Of a stretch of 52,947 bases of DNA, positions 38,949 to 49,000 are shown piece after piece. A model generated the notes under the pieces. That model was not told the DNA's origin and ran no database searches. It saw only the letters and a list, made by a program, of their open reading frames with translations. The DNA comes from Candidatus Altimarinota bacterium (GTDB taxonomy: Bacteria; Cyanobacteriota; Cyanobacteriia; Cyanobacteriales; Microcystaceae), in assembly GCA_012031035.1 (NCBI GenBank), contig JAAUUT010000023.1:1-52947 (forward strand). Direction: 5' to 3'. The position numbers and the translations under genes are program-made. Numbering within the stretch: the stretch's first letter is position 1; the number at the start of each line of letters is the position of its first letter.

Positions 38949-40632
38949 TCCACATTTTTTGATAGAGTCGATTGTTAATGAGTAATTCTGAATGAGTTCC
39001 CCTGTCGATTATTTCACCGCGATCGACCACTAAAATCTGGTCGGCGTTGACAATCGTTCCCAGACGATGGGCGATGATAATCAGCGTTTTTTGGCTGACA
39101 AGCTGACTGAGTGCCGATTGGATTAGCACTTCATTTTCTGGATCGATAAAAGCAGTTGCTTCATCTAAAATAACGATCGGTGCATCTTTGAGAATGGCTC
39201 TGGCGATCGCGATTCTTTGTTTCTGTCCGCCGCTTAAAAAACGCCCTTTCTCTCCAATAACCGTTTGATATCCATCGGGGAGTTCGTTAATAAAATCATC
39301 GCACTGAGCTAATTTAGCGGCTTCGATAACTGCTTCGCCGGGAGCGTCGAGTTTTCCCATCGCAATGTTTTCATAGATGGTGTCGTCAAACAGAACCACA
39401 TCTTGAAAAACAAACGTAATTTGCGACATCAAGTAATCGAGAGATAAATCTTTGATGTTAACTCCACCCAGAAGAATTTCACCGATCTCTATGTCCCAAA
39501 ATCGAGGAATCAGACGGGTAATGGTGGTTTTTCCCGAACCAGATGGCCCTACCAATGCCGTTGTTGTTTGTGGTAAGACTTTAAAATCGATTCCTTTGAG
39601 GACTAGTTCTTTTTCGTAAGCAAAATCAACGCCTCGAAATTCTAGAGTTAAATCTCGAACGGTTTTAGGTTCGTTTGTCTGGGCGATCGATAATTCTTGC
39701 AACAAGTCTTGAATTCTGTTTGCTCCTTCTCGCACTCGAAGAAAAATTTCTGAATACTGCACTAACCTTAACAAAGGTGCTGTAATCCCCAATCCCAAAA
39801 CAAGAAATAACACTAAAGTTGCCAAAGACAAACTGCCCTTTTCCAAGAGCCAAATACCAACGATAAGAATTGTCGCAATATTAGCTGTTAAACTAACCGT
39901 AAAAGCCGTCCAGGGTAAAACAGTTTTTCTTGCCCATTTCTCTTCATATTCGTGATAGTCGATTACTGCATTGCTATATTTAGCATAAGATTCGGTAGTA
40001 TTAGCAAAGGCTTTTACTACTGACATTCCCTGTACGTACTCAATAATAGAACTATTCATTTTTTCTAGCGCTTCGTTATAACCTTTAGTTAAAGGCTCTA
40101 AGTCTTTAAAAAGAAATATTTGCGATAAAATTACAAGGGGAATTCCAGCTAAAGTAGCTAGAGTCAAGCGCCAATCTATTGTTAGTAAATAAATAATAGT
40201 TAGAGTTATAGTTACTACTGAACCTATAGTTTCAGGAATAACATGAGCAATAAATTCTTCAAAATAATCGACATCTTCATTAATGACTTGTTTGATAGCA
40301 CCCGTCTGTTTGTGACTAAAATACCCCAAAGGCAATTCACTTAATTTTTGGGCTATTTTTAGTCTGAGATCGTGCAGGACATAATAAGCAGCGAGATGAG
40401 AACAAGTCCCCGCAATTCCCAAACAAATCCAGCGCAACAAAAGGACAAAAAAGATAGTTAGAGCGATTTGCTGTAGATAAGAACGAGAAAAATCTGGTTT
40501 AATGATTTCGATAATTATTAAATAAATTAAAGCAAAAGTAGTCACCCACAATCCGATCGCGACAATCCCCAACAAGATAGAAGCAATAATTCTCGTTTTT
40601 TTGAGTTTTGAGCGGTGCAAAAATAGTAGCAA
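38881..40632 (-). CDS. ABC transporter half-unit 1 (siderophore locus)
   Basis: A half-size ABC transporter: six-helix membrane domain followed by an ATPase with Walker A LVGPSGSGKTTITRL near residue 360, signature FLSGGQKQRIAIARAILKDA near 465, Walker B IVILDEATA and switch histidine IAHRLGT. The frame as read starts at TTG 40632. An ATG at 40648 with a good ribosome-binding site starts MSDHSLATIFAPLKTQK in a different frame, a much better N-terminus for this family. The two frames would join if the seven-base homopolymer at 40596-40602 had six bases. The gene lies about 45 bases downstream of the TonB receptor and partners with half-unit 2, either exporting the siderophore or importing its iron complex. 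Confidence 0.9.
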   Translation of the reverse strand: MLLFLHRSKLKKTRIIASILLGIVAIGLWVTTFALIYLIIIEIIKPDFSRSYLQQIALTIFFVLLLRWICLGIAGTCSHLAAYYVLHDLRLKIAQKLSELPLGYFSHKQTGAIKQVINEDVDYFEEFIAHVIPETIGSVVTITLTIIYLLTIDWRLTLATLAGIPLVILSQIFLFKDLEPLTKGYNEALEKMNSSIIEYVQGMSVVKAFANTTESYAKYSNAVIDYHEYEEKWARKTVLPWTAFTVSLTANIATILIVGIWLLEKGSLSLATLVLFLVLGLGITAPLLRLVQYSEIFLRVREGANRIQDLLQELSIAQTNEPKTVRDLTLEFRGVDFAYEKELVLKGIDFKVLPQTTTALVGPSGSGKTTITRLIPRFWDIEIGEILLGGVNIKDLSLDYLMSQITFVFQDVVLFDDTIYENIAMGKLDAPGEAVIEAAKLAQCDDFINELPDGYQTVIGEKGRFLSGGQKQRIAIARAILKDAPIVILDEATAFIDPENEVLIQSALSQLVSQKTLIIIAHRLGTIVNADQILVVDRGEIIDRGTHSELLINNRLYQKMWNAYVQAQQWSFQQQSSDRHGCF

Positions 40633-40677
40633 GGGAATGGTCTGACATTTTTTTCACTCTCTGATTTGCTTGCGGTC

Positions 40678-43665
40678 TTAAAATTTAGCTCTTACTCTTA
40701 CCCCCCAGGTTCTCGGTTCTCCTACTGCACCTAAAACCCCCGATTGCCCAAAATCAACTGCCGAGATAAAATACTCGGTATCGAGTAAATTTCTACCGTA
40801 TAGATAAATACCAAAATTTTCACTAAACTCATATCCAACCGTCCCATTAAGCAAAATGTAGGGATCTTGTTTTAAGGTGTTTAATTCGTTAAAGTAAACA
40901 ATTCCCGACCCGACCAATTCCAAACGACCGAAAAACCCTCCTTGAGGTTGACGGTATTGGAGTGCCAAATTGTAAGATAATTCTGGGGTAAAAATTACTC
41001 GATTGTTCTCTAAATTAACGCCATTAACCGGATCGATAAAATCTCCAAAAGTTGCGTTCGTATAGCCAAATCCCGCAATGATATCAAAACCATCGAGCGG
41101 ATTGATACGCAATTCTAACTCAGCACCATAAATATCGACTTCCGAGGCATTAAAAACTACTGTCGAAAATTGATCGACTGCGCGATCGATTTGATAATTA
41201 TCGACTTGAGTATAGAATACCGACAGATTGGCTAATAATTTATCGTTGAACCAAGAAGACTTTAAACCTAGCTCGTAACTCCAAGAAGTTTCAGGGTCGA
41301 ATTTAGTAAATTCAGGATTATCGGTTGCATAGCTAAAACCTCCTCCCTTGTAGCCTCTAGCAATTTTCCCATAACCGAATAACTGTTCGGAGAAGCGATA
41401 TTCTGCTACTAATGAAGGTAAAAATTGATCCCAGCTTTCTTCAACATCGATTTCTGGACTCAGAGGAAATTCTCCTGAATCGGATCTAAAAACTCGTCTT
41501 CGATTCATGCTACGACTGTTGTGTTCATAACGCAGTCCAGCAGTTAAACTAAACTTCTCATTAAAATTATAAGTAGTTTGACCGAATAAAGCCGCAGTAG
41601 TGCTATCGAGTTCGGCAAGTTGCAAGTTTTCCCCGACTTCTGGTGCGCCAAAAGCAACAACGGCATCTGGCAAGACTCTAAAACCGATATCTACGTTGCG
41701 TTCTTGATATCCCAAAAAAAGTCCTACCGTCCATTGCCAAGGGTTTTGTCCATCGTTGGATTGCAGTCGAAATTCTTGAGAGTAATTAATTTGATTGTCC
41801 CTAGCTAAGCCAACTATTAAGGGCAGGGCTGAATAGTCTCCATCAATTTCATAGGGGTCTTGCTCCCAGTAGCGTCGAGAAGAAATCGAGGTAAATTTTA
41901 GAGATGAAGTTTCGTAAACTGCCGATAGAGATTGTGTATTGGTTTTAAGAACAAATTGACCTTCTTCGTCGTAATCGACTTGGAAAGGGTTTCGGCTGTT
42001 GAAAGGAACGAGTAATTGTTGACCGTCGTTATATAAATCGTAACTAGCACTGAAATCGATATTCCATTGTGGAGAAGGCTGCCAGCGCAGTTGTCCCCTT
42101 AAAGCCAGATCGCTACGACCGTCTAAGTCGCGATCGAGAGTAGTACTTTCAATAAACCCTTCCCTAGAACCGTAAGAACCCGATAAACGAACGAACAGAT
42201 TTTCTGATAATGGCTGATTGAAAGCTAGTTGATTTAAAGTACTACTAAAATTACCAAAGCTACTTGAAACTTTTAGCGATTGCTGGTTATTTGGTTTTTC
42301 GGTCGTGATGTTAACTACACCGCCAGAAGTATTTCTTCCGTAGAGTGTTCCCTGGGGGCCTCGCAAAACTTCAACTTGTTCGAGATCGAACAGATCGATA
42401 CTGGCAGAATAAGCATCGGTAATAGGAACTCCATCTACATAAAAACCGACCGCTCCTTCTCCAATTGTCGGATTGGATTGACCGCGAATTGTAAAATTAG
42501 AGAAATAGCGACTACCCGTTCCCAATACAGAAAAATTAGGAGTGTTAGCCGCAACATCTTCTAATCTATTAATCTGTCCATCTTCAATTTGTTGTTGGGT
42601 AATGGCCGTAATACTCGATGCTGTCTCCGCAAGGAGTTCGCTTCTTTTCTCGGCAGTAACGACAATTTCAATATCTTCCTCTCCCTGTGCCGAAGGAGCA
42701 TCGCCAACAGCACTAAAAATTAACCCATCTTCACTATCAAATAACTCTACCGTAGGCTGTTTTTCTTCTCCGATCGCTACTACCCGAACCGTGTTTTCAT
42801 CAACATTGGTAACAGTTACCTCGCTAACTCCTTCAATGGGATTTTCACTTCTATATGGCTGACCATCTGGCAGTTGTAACTGAGTACCTTGAATCTCGGC
42901 AATAAAATTATTGCCCTCTGAAACATTGACCACTCGCAACTGCTGTGCAGCCCCTTTGGGAGTCAGCAAGATGATTTCAAACCCCGTTTCGGTTGGATTG
43001 AGTTGCACTCGATTAATCGAGACAATTTGACCCGACTCTGGAGGAGTTGATGGTGTTTGTGCCGAGTCTTCAACCGGAGTGAATGCGAAAATCAATCCAG
43101 AGTCTGAATCGAACAATTCTATCTGTGGTCGTGCTGTTTCTCCAATGGCGTTAACGCGAATCGTACTGGCATTGACATTAGTCACTGTCACTTCCCTAAT
43201 GCCTTCTATCGGATTGGATTGGGCAAATGGTTTACCGTCTGGCAGTTGCAGTTGCGCGTTGGGGATATCGGCAATAAAGTTATTGCCAGAACTAATATCG
43301 TTTGGTTGCAAAAGTTCTGCTACTCCGGTGGGAGTTTGTAAAATCAGTTCGATTCCTGTTTCGGTTTTGTTGAGTTGCACCCCAGTAACTCGAACTAACG
43401 ATCTCGTTTGTGCTAAAAAGTAGATTGGCGATGAGATTTGATGTAACTGATGAAAGTCTCGTTGTTGTAAAACGTTGCCAAACGAGTTAGAAAAGAGGGC
43501 TTCGGTTGTACAACAAGTCAAATCTAGCGAGTTGTCTTGCTTGCTCGCTCGCTTCTCTGTGAAGATTGAAGAAAATTGTATCTCTTGAGAAAGAACTGGG
43601 TTGATGCTCAAAACGCTTATAACTCCCGTCAGTCCAAAGATTTGAAATAATTGCTCTAGTTTCAT
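40678..43665 (-). CDS. TonB-dependent siderophore receptor with two AMIN domains
   Basis: An outer-membrane receptor for a ferric siderophore, 995 residues. A signal peptide (MKLEQLFQIFGLTGVISVLS) precedes two successive AMIN domains, about residues 88-190 and 215-320, each with VQLN(K/P)TETG at its start. AMIN domains bind peptidoglycan and are typical of cyanobacterial receptors; two are less usual. A TonB-box-like EIVVTAEKR near 332 leads to the plug domain, and the 22-strand barrel ends in the aromatic ...VRVRAKF. The ATG has a GAGG ribosome-binding site. It is the first gene of the ten-gene minus-strand operon, under a Fur-like site. Confidence 0.95.
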   Translation of the reverse strand: MKLEQLFQIFGLTGVISVLSINPVLSQEIQFSSIFTEKRASKQDNSLDLTCCTTEALFSNSFGNVLQQRDFHQLHQISSPIYFLAQTRSLVRVTGVQLNKTETGIELILQTPTGVAELLQPNDISSGNNFIADIPNAQLQLPDGKPFAQSNPIEGIREVTVTNVNASTIRVNAIGETARPQIELFDSDSGLIFAFTPVEDSAQTPSTPPESGQIVSINRVQLNPTETGFEIILLTPKGAAQQLRVVNVSEGNNFIAEIQGTQLQLPDGQPYRSENPIEGVSEVTVTNVDENTVRVVAIGEEKQPTVELFDSEDGLIFSAVGDAPSAQGEEDIEIVVTAEKRSELLAETASSITAITQQQIEDGQINRLEDVAANTPNFSVLGTGSRYFSNFTIRGQSNPTIGEGAVGFYVDGVPITDAYSASIDLFDLEQVEVLRGPQGTLYGRNTSGGVVNITTEKPNNQQSLKVSSSFGNFSSTLNQLAFNQPLSENLFVRLSGSYGSREGFIESTTLDRDLDGRSDLALRGQLRWQPSPQWNIDFSASYDLYNDGQQLLVPFNSRNPFQVDYDEEGQFVLKTNTQSLSAVYETSSLKFTSISSRRYWEQDPYEIDGDYSALPLIVGLARDNQINYSQEFRLQSNDGQNPWQWTVGLFLGYQERNVDIGFRVLPDAVVAFGAPEVGENLQLAELDSTTAALFGQTTYNFNEKFSLTAGLRYEHNSRSMNRRRVFRSDSGEFPLSPEIDVEESWDQFLPSLVAEYRFSEQLFGYGKIARGYKGGGFSYATDNPEFTKFDPETSWSYELGLKSSWFNDKLLANLSVFYTQVDNYQIDRAVDQFSTVVFNASEVDIYGAELELRINPLDGFDIIAGFGYTNATFGDFIDPVNGVNLENNRVIFTPELSYNLALQYRQPQGGFFGRLELVGSGIVYFNELNTLKQDPYILLNGTVGYEFSENFGIYLYGRNLLDTEYFISAVDFGQSGVLGAVGEPRTWGVRVRAKF

Positions 43666-43841
43666 TGATATTTCCTCACACCAAACGCAAGCGCTTTTCC
43701 AGTCACGACTTGGAAGGCGATTAAATCAGAAGCGTTTCACAAGTCGCGATCGCTTGTAATGTACGCATATAAGAAACAAGAATGTTTCTTAGAAAAGAGT
43801 GGTCGTGTAATAAGTTTTTTGTCGATTATTCCACCAACCTT

Positions 43842-43860
43842 AAGAAGGTTATCATTATCG
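43842..43860 (-). promoter_or_regulatory. Fur-box-like site upstream of TonB receptor
   Basis: Read on the minus strand the site starts CGATAATGATAACC, including two adjacent GATAAT-type hexamers of the Fur recognition pattern. The third hexamer is poor. It lies about 180 bases upstream of the receptor ATG, inside the divergent regulatory region. Confidence 0.55.
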
Positions 43861-44180
43861 TCCTCATATTAAGCGATAATTTTATAACTTATTAATAATT
43901 GCTTGCAATAATTTTTTTGACATCATAATGGCTTTTATTAGCATCAAAAATTAAAAAAATATAAGAAAGTATTCTGCATAACAATCAAAAAAAAAGATTT
44001 TTGAGCGGACTTGACAAGGAAAGATCGTTAGTGATAAGAGTTAAATTAATGCAAATAATAATCAATAAATTTTTTCTCTAATGAAAAGATTTATTCACCG
44101 CTTAAAAGAATTCATCGAATCCGAATATTTATTGCGCAAAAATTATTGGTTGATTTTAAGTAGGTTGAATCTTATTGTAT

Positions 44181-44199
44181 AATAATGATAATCGTTATC
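44181..44199. promoter_or_regulatory. Fur box upstream of FAAL-PKS gene
   Basis: AATAATGATAATCGTTATC matches the 19-base Fur consensus GATAATGATAATCATTATC at 17 positions and is nearly palindromic. It lies 82 bases upstream of the FAAL ATG, a suitable place to repress the biosynthetic genes when iron is ample. Together with the site near 43842-43860 it brackets the divergent promoter region (43666-44280), which otherwise holds only AT-rich DNA. Confidence 0.8.
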
Positions 44200-44280
44200 A
44201 TACAGCTAAGAAGAAATTATTCGATCGCCAATAAATATTGCAATACTTAATCGAAGTCCTAACTTTGAGCCTTAAAAGCA

Positions 44281-46002
44281 ATGACTATCATAGATTTTTT
44301 GAGTCAACGCTCTTTTGTCCAGCCACAACAAAAAGCTTATACTTTTATGGCTGATGGCAAAGAAGAAAAAGAAAGCCTTAGTTATCAACAACTCGATCGC
44401 CAAGCAAGAGCCATCGCCGCCTTACTGCAAAATTATCGGTCTGAAGGACAAAGAGCCTTACTCTTGTATCCACAAGGTTTAGAAGTAATTGCCGCTTTTT
44501 TTGGCTGTCTTTATGCAGGTGTAATTGCTATTCCCGCACCCGCACCCGAAGCAAGTCGGCTCAAACGTACCTTACCCAGACTCAGAGCGATCGTCAAAGA
44601 TGCTGAAGCTTCGTTGATTCTCAGTACGCCAGAAATCATTGCGTTACTAAAAGGGACTTACTTAGCCGAGTCTGATTCTTTTGAGTGGATTGCTACTGCC
44701 AAAACCGACTGGAATCTTGCCGATGATTGGGAGCGTCCAGAACTCACAGGCGATCGCGTCGCTTATTTGCAATATACTTCTGGTTCGACATCTACTCCCA
44801 AAGGGGTGAAAATCTCCCACGAAAATATCCTGCAAAATTCCGCTTATATCAAACAGGCTTGGAGTTATGACACCGATAGTATCGCCGCTACTTGGCTACC
44901 CTATTTCCACGACTACGGATTGGTAGACGGTCTCATTCAACCCATCTATTCGGGGATTCCCAGTTACTTGATGTCTCCGATAACTTTTTTAAAGCGACCT
45001 CTACGCTGGTTAGAACTAATTTCGCGCTACGGTGTTACTAATACTGGGGGCCCAAATTTTGCTTACGATCGCTGTGTTAGTAGTTTTAAGCCAGAACAAT
45101 TAGCCGCATTGGATTTAAGTAGTTGGCGCGTAGCCCATAGTGGCGCAGAAACAATTCGCGCTCAAACGCTAGAAAATTTTGTTGCTACCTTTGGTGCTTG
45201 TGGTTTTCAACGACAAGCCTTCTATCCTGCCTATGGTCTTGCTGAAGCTACGCTAGTAGTCACCACTCGCAAACTTGAAGAAGCAGTCAAAATCCTTAGC
45301 CTAGATGTTGATGCTCTTAAAGTAAATTGCGCGCGAGAAGCAACCGAAGCAAGTAGGGGGAGTTGGACGGTAGTAAGTTGCGGTCATCCCATTGGAGACT
45401 TTCAAACCGCGATCGTCAATCCAGAGACTTGCTGTCTGTGTGAAGAGGGAGAAATTGGCGAACTTTGGATCGCAGGAAGCAGTATCAGCCAAGGTTACTG
45501 GCATCGAATCCAAGAAACCAAACAAGTATTTGCTGCCTATATTCGCAATAGCGATCGAGGTCCTTTCTATCGTACGGGAGACTTAGGCTTTTTCCAAGAT
45601 GGAGAATTTTTCTTTACTGGTCGTCTCAAAGAATTAATCGTTATCGATGGAGTCAACCATTACCCTCAAGATCTAGAAATAACCATAGAACAAAGTCATC
45701 CTCTCATTCGAGTTAATAGTGTAGCTGCCTTTGCGATCGAAGTAGATGGACGAGAAGGATTGGCTATTGCTGCGGAAATTCAAAGTCAACCAAAACAGCC
45801 AGAAGCCATTATTCGAGCAATCCAACAAGCGATCGCGCAAAACCATGAAATTGAAGTTGTCGGTATTGCCTTGCTCAAAAAAGGCGGTATATTAAAAACG
45901 TCTAGCGGCAAAATCGAGCGTCGTGCTTGCGCCCAAGAATTTTTAGCTGGTACGCTAGAAGCTTGGATGGTTTGGCAAAACCGACAGTTGCTCCTCAAGT
46001 AA
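44281..46002 (+). CDS. fatty-acyl-AMP ligase (FAAL) starter of PKS
   Basis: Activates a fatty acid as acyl-adenylate and loads it on the downstream ACP. Core motifs are LQYTSGSTSTPKGVKIS near residue 163, GGPNFAYDRC near 258, YPAYGLAEATL near 318, FYRTGDLGFF near 430 and a C-terminal LKELIVIDGVNHYPQDLE. The GxPNFAYD-type motif is characteristic of FAALs rather than acyl-CoA ligases. The frame ends at 46002 just before an ACP encoded in the next frame. One T added to TTT at 45971-45973 reads EAWMVLAKPTVAPQ and fuses FAAL to the PKS, giving a 2233-residue FAAL-ACP-KS-AT-KR-ACP protein once the second break is also mended. Confidence 0.93.
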   Translation: MTIIDFLSQRSFVQPQQKAYTFMADGKEEKESLSYQQLDRQARAIAALLQNYRSEGQRALLLYPQGLEVIAAFFGCLYAGVIAIPAPAPEASRLKRTLPRLRAIVKDAEASLILSTPEIIALLKGTYLAESDSFEWIATAKTDWNLADDWERPELTGDRVAYLQYTSGSTSTPKGVKISHENILQNSAYIKQAWSYDTDSIAATWLPYFHDYGLVDGLIQPIYSGIPSYLMSPITFLKRPLRWLELISRYGVTNTGGPNFAYDRCVSSFKPEQLAALDLSSWRVAHSGAETIRAQTLENFVATFGACGFQRQAFYPAYGLAEATLVVTTRKLEEAVKILSLDVDALKVNCAREATEASRGSWTVVSCGHPIGDFQTAIVNPETCCLCEEGEIGELWIAGSSISQGYWHRIQETKQVFAAYIRNSDRGPFYRTGDLGFFQDGEFFFTGRLKELIVIDGVNHYPQDLEITIEQSHPLIRVNSVAAFAIEVDGREGLAIAAEIQSQPKQPEAIIRAIQQAIAQNHEIEVVGIALLKKGGILKTSSGKIERRACAQEFLAGTLEAWMVWQNRQLLLK

Positions 46003-49000
46003 CTATACGTACCAAAAATACCAGTATTGAAAATTGGTTAATCGCTAAATTAGCACAAACGCTCAATCTCACACGAGAACAAATCGATATCGAAGAACCA
46101 TTAGCTAGTTATGGTTTAAGTTCTCGAAGTTTGGTGACTTTAGTGGGAGACTTAGAAGAATGGTTGGGGGTCAGTCTATCTGCAACACTTTTGTGGCAGT
46201 ATCCTACTATAAGATCGGTCAGTGCCTATTTGTCTGGAGAAGAAACTAGCCCCCAAAAGATAACTCCTGCAAACAAATCAGAAGAACCAATTGCTGTAGT
46301 GGGAATGGGTTGTCGTTTTCCAGGTGCAGATAGTCCAGAAGCTTTTTGGCAATTGTTGCGAGATGGTGTGGATGCTATTACTACCGTTCCGACAACCCGT
46401 TGGCATGGCGATCGCGAATGGGGGGGCTTTCTTCGAGAGGTCGATCGCTTTGACGCGCAATTTTTTAATATTTCTCCCCGCGAAGCCGAGTATATCGACC
46501 CCCAACAACGTCTGACTTTAGAAGTTGCTTGGGAGGCACTAGAATATGGAGCTATACCAGCCAGATCGTTAGCCGGGACACAGACAGGTGTTTTTATCGG
46601 TATCGCTACTAATGACTATGCTCAAAGACACTTACACGATCTAAATTACAGTGATGCCTATTTGGGAACGGGAATGGCATCTAGTCTTGTCGCCAATCGT
46701 CTTTCTTATTATCTCGATCTTAGAGGCCCTTCTCTAGCAGTAGATACAGCTTGTTCTTCCTCTCTAGTTGCCGTGCATCTTGCCTGCCAGAGTATTAACA
46801 ACGGCGAATGTCATCTAGCGATTGCTGGTGGAGTTAATGTAATTCTTAACCCTGTATTGACGGCTAGTTTTGCTAAAGCAGGAATGATGTCGGCGGATGG
46901 ACATTGCAAAACCTTCGATGTGGCTGCCGATGGCTACGTCAGAGGTGAAGGTTGCGGTATTGTTATTTTAAAACCTTTATCAGCAGCGATCGCCGACGGG
47001 AATAAGATTTTTGCAGTAATTAAAGGTTCTGCGGTCAATCAAGACGGTCGTAGCAATGGTTTAACAGCCCCCAACAGTTTAGCCCAACAGGCAGTAATCA
47101 GCCAAGCCTTACAAAAAGCTAATGTCAGTCCCTCTGAGATAGGCTATGTAGAAACTCACGGAACCGGAACCCCATTAGGAGATCCGATCGAAGTTGAAGC
47201 TTTAAATTCAATTCTCAGTCATGACAGGCTTCCAGAAAAACCTTGCGCGATCGGTTCTGTTAAAACTAATATCGGGCATTTAGAAGCAGCCGCAGGGATT
47301 GCTGGCTTGATAAAAGTAGTACTCTCGCTGCAAAATCAAGCTATTCCACCTCATCTACACTTAAAAAATATCAATCCTTTAGTTGCTAAAAACAATCGGT
47401 GTCTATCTATTGTCGATCGACTTCTACCTTGGACAACAAATATTCCTAGATTGGCTAGTGTTAGTTCTTTCGGTTTTGGCGGAACTAATGCACATACGAT
47501 TGTCAGTGAATGGGAAGAGATTAGTCAAGATAGAGAAAACACTTCAATTGTCGATCGCCCACTGCATCTGTTGACTCTCTCAGCTAAAAATGAGAAGGCA
47601 TTAACAGATTTAGTCGGGAGTTATCGGCAGTTTTTAACCAATAACCCCGAAATTTCCCTTGCAGATATTTGTTTTACTGCCAATACTAGAAGGACTCATT
47701 TTGACTATAGTTTGGCTGTTATTGCCGAATCGCATCAACAGTTACAAGCAAGATTAACTTCCTATTTGAATCGAGAAGAAACTTTTGGGTTATGGCAATC
47801 TCAAAGACAGAAAAATAACAATCCAAATATTGCTTTCTTATTTACAGGGCAAGGTTCTCAGTATGCGGGGATGGGCTACCAACTCTATCAAACTCAGCCT
47901 ACTTTTAAAAATACACTCGATCGCTGCGCGGAAATTCTCGAACCTTATTTAGATAAAAATTTACTCGAATTACTATTTTCAAACAACACAAATTTCCTAG
48001 ACGAAACCATCTACACTCAACCTGCCTTATTCGCCCTAGAATACTCTCTAGCCCAACTCTGGCAATCTTGGGGAATTGTTCCCGATGCAGTGATGGGACA
48101 TAGTGTAGGCGAATATGTCGCTGCAACTTTAGCTGGCGTATTTAGCTTGGAAGATAGCTTGAAATTAATCTGCCAAAGAGCTAAATTAATGCAATCTTTG
48201 CCTCAAAATGGAGCGATGTTAGCAGTATCAGCTTCAGAAGCTGAAATAACTCCTTGGTTAACAAAATTTGAAAATCAAGTAACCATTGCTGCCATCAATG
48301 CACCAAATAGTATCGTAATTTCTGGCTTACGCGAAGCGATCGAACAGATCGAGAAACAATTAACAGCCAAAGCGATTAAAACGAAAAGATTGCAAGTATC
48401 TAATGCTTTTCACTCTCCATTAATGGAGCCTATTTTAGAAGAATTCGAGTGGATAGCTTCAACAATTAACTATTCTCAACCAAAAATTAAACTAATTTCT
48501 AATTTAACTGGGCAGTTAATTACTGATGAAGTCACTCATCCAGAATATTGGTGTCGTCATCTACGCAATCCCGTCCGCTTTGCTGCTGGTATCGATACTC
48601 TCGATCGCCTGGGGACGAATGTTTTTATTGAAATTGGTGCCAAACCAATACTTTTAAGCATGGGTCGTCAATGTTTGCCAAAACATCAAGGACTTTGGCT
48701 TTCCAGTTTACGTCCCCAACAATCCGATTGGCAAGAGCTTTTAGAGAGGTTAGCAACACTCTACAGCAATGGAATTGAGATAGACTGGTCGGGATTCGAT
48801 CGCGATTACCCTCGCAATCTCTGTATTTTACCCAGATATCCCTTCCAAAGAGAACGTTATTGGCTGGATGTTAATGAAAACAAGACTGGCGATCGATTAA
48901 CTTCACACCTCGATTTATTGCATGGATGCAAAGTCGAACAATTGACTCAACAATTACAAACAAACCATCGACTGTCAGTAGAAGAAAGTAAACTATTACC

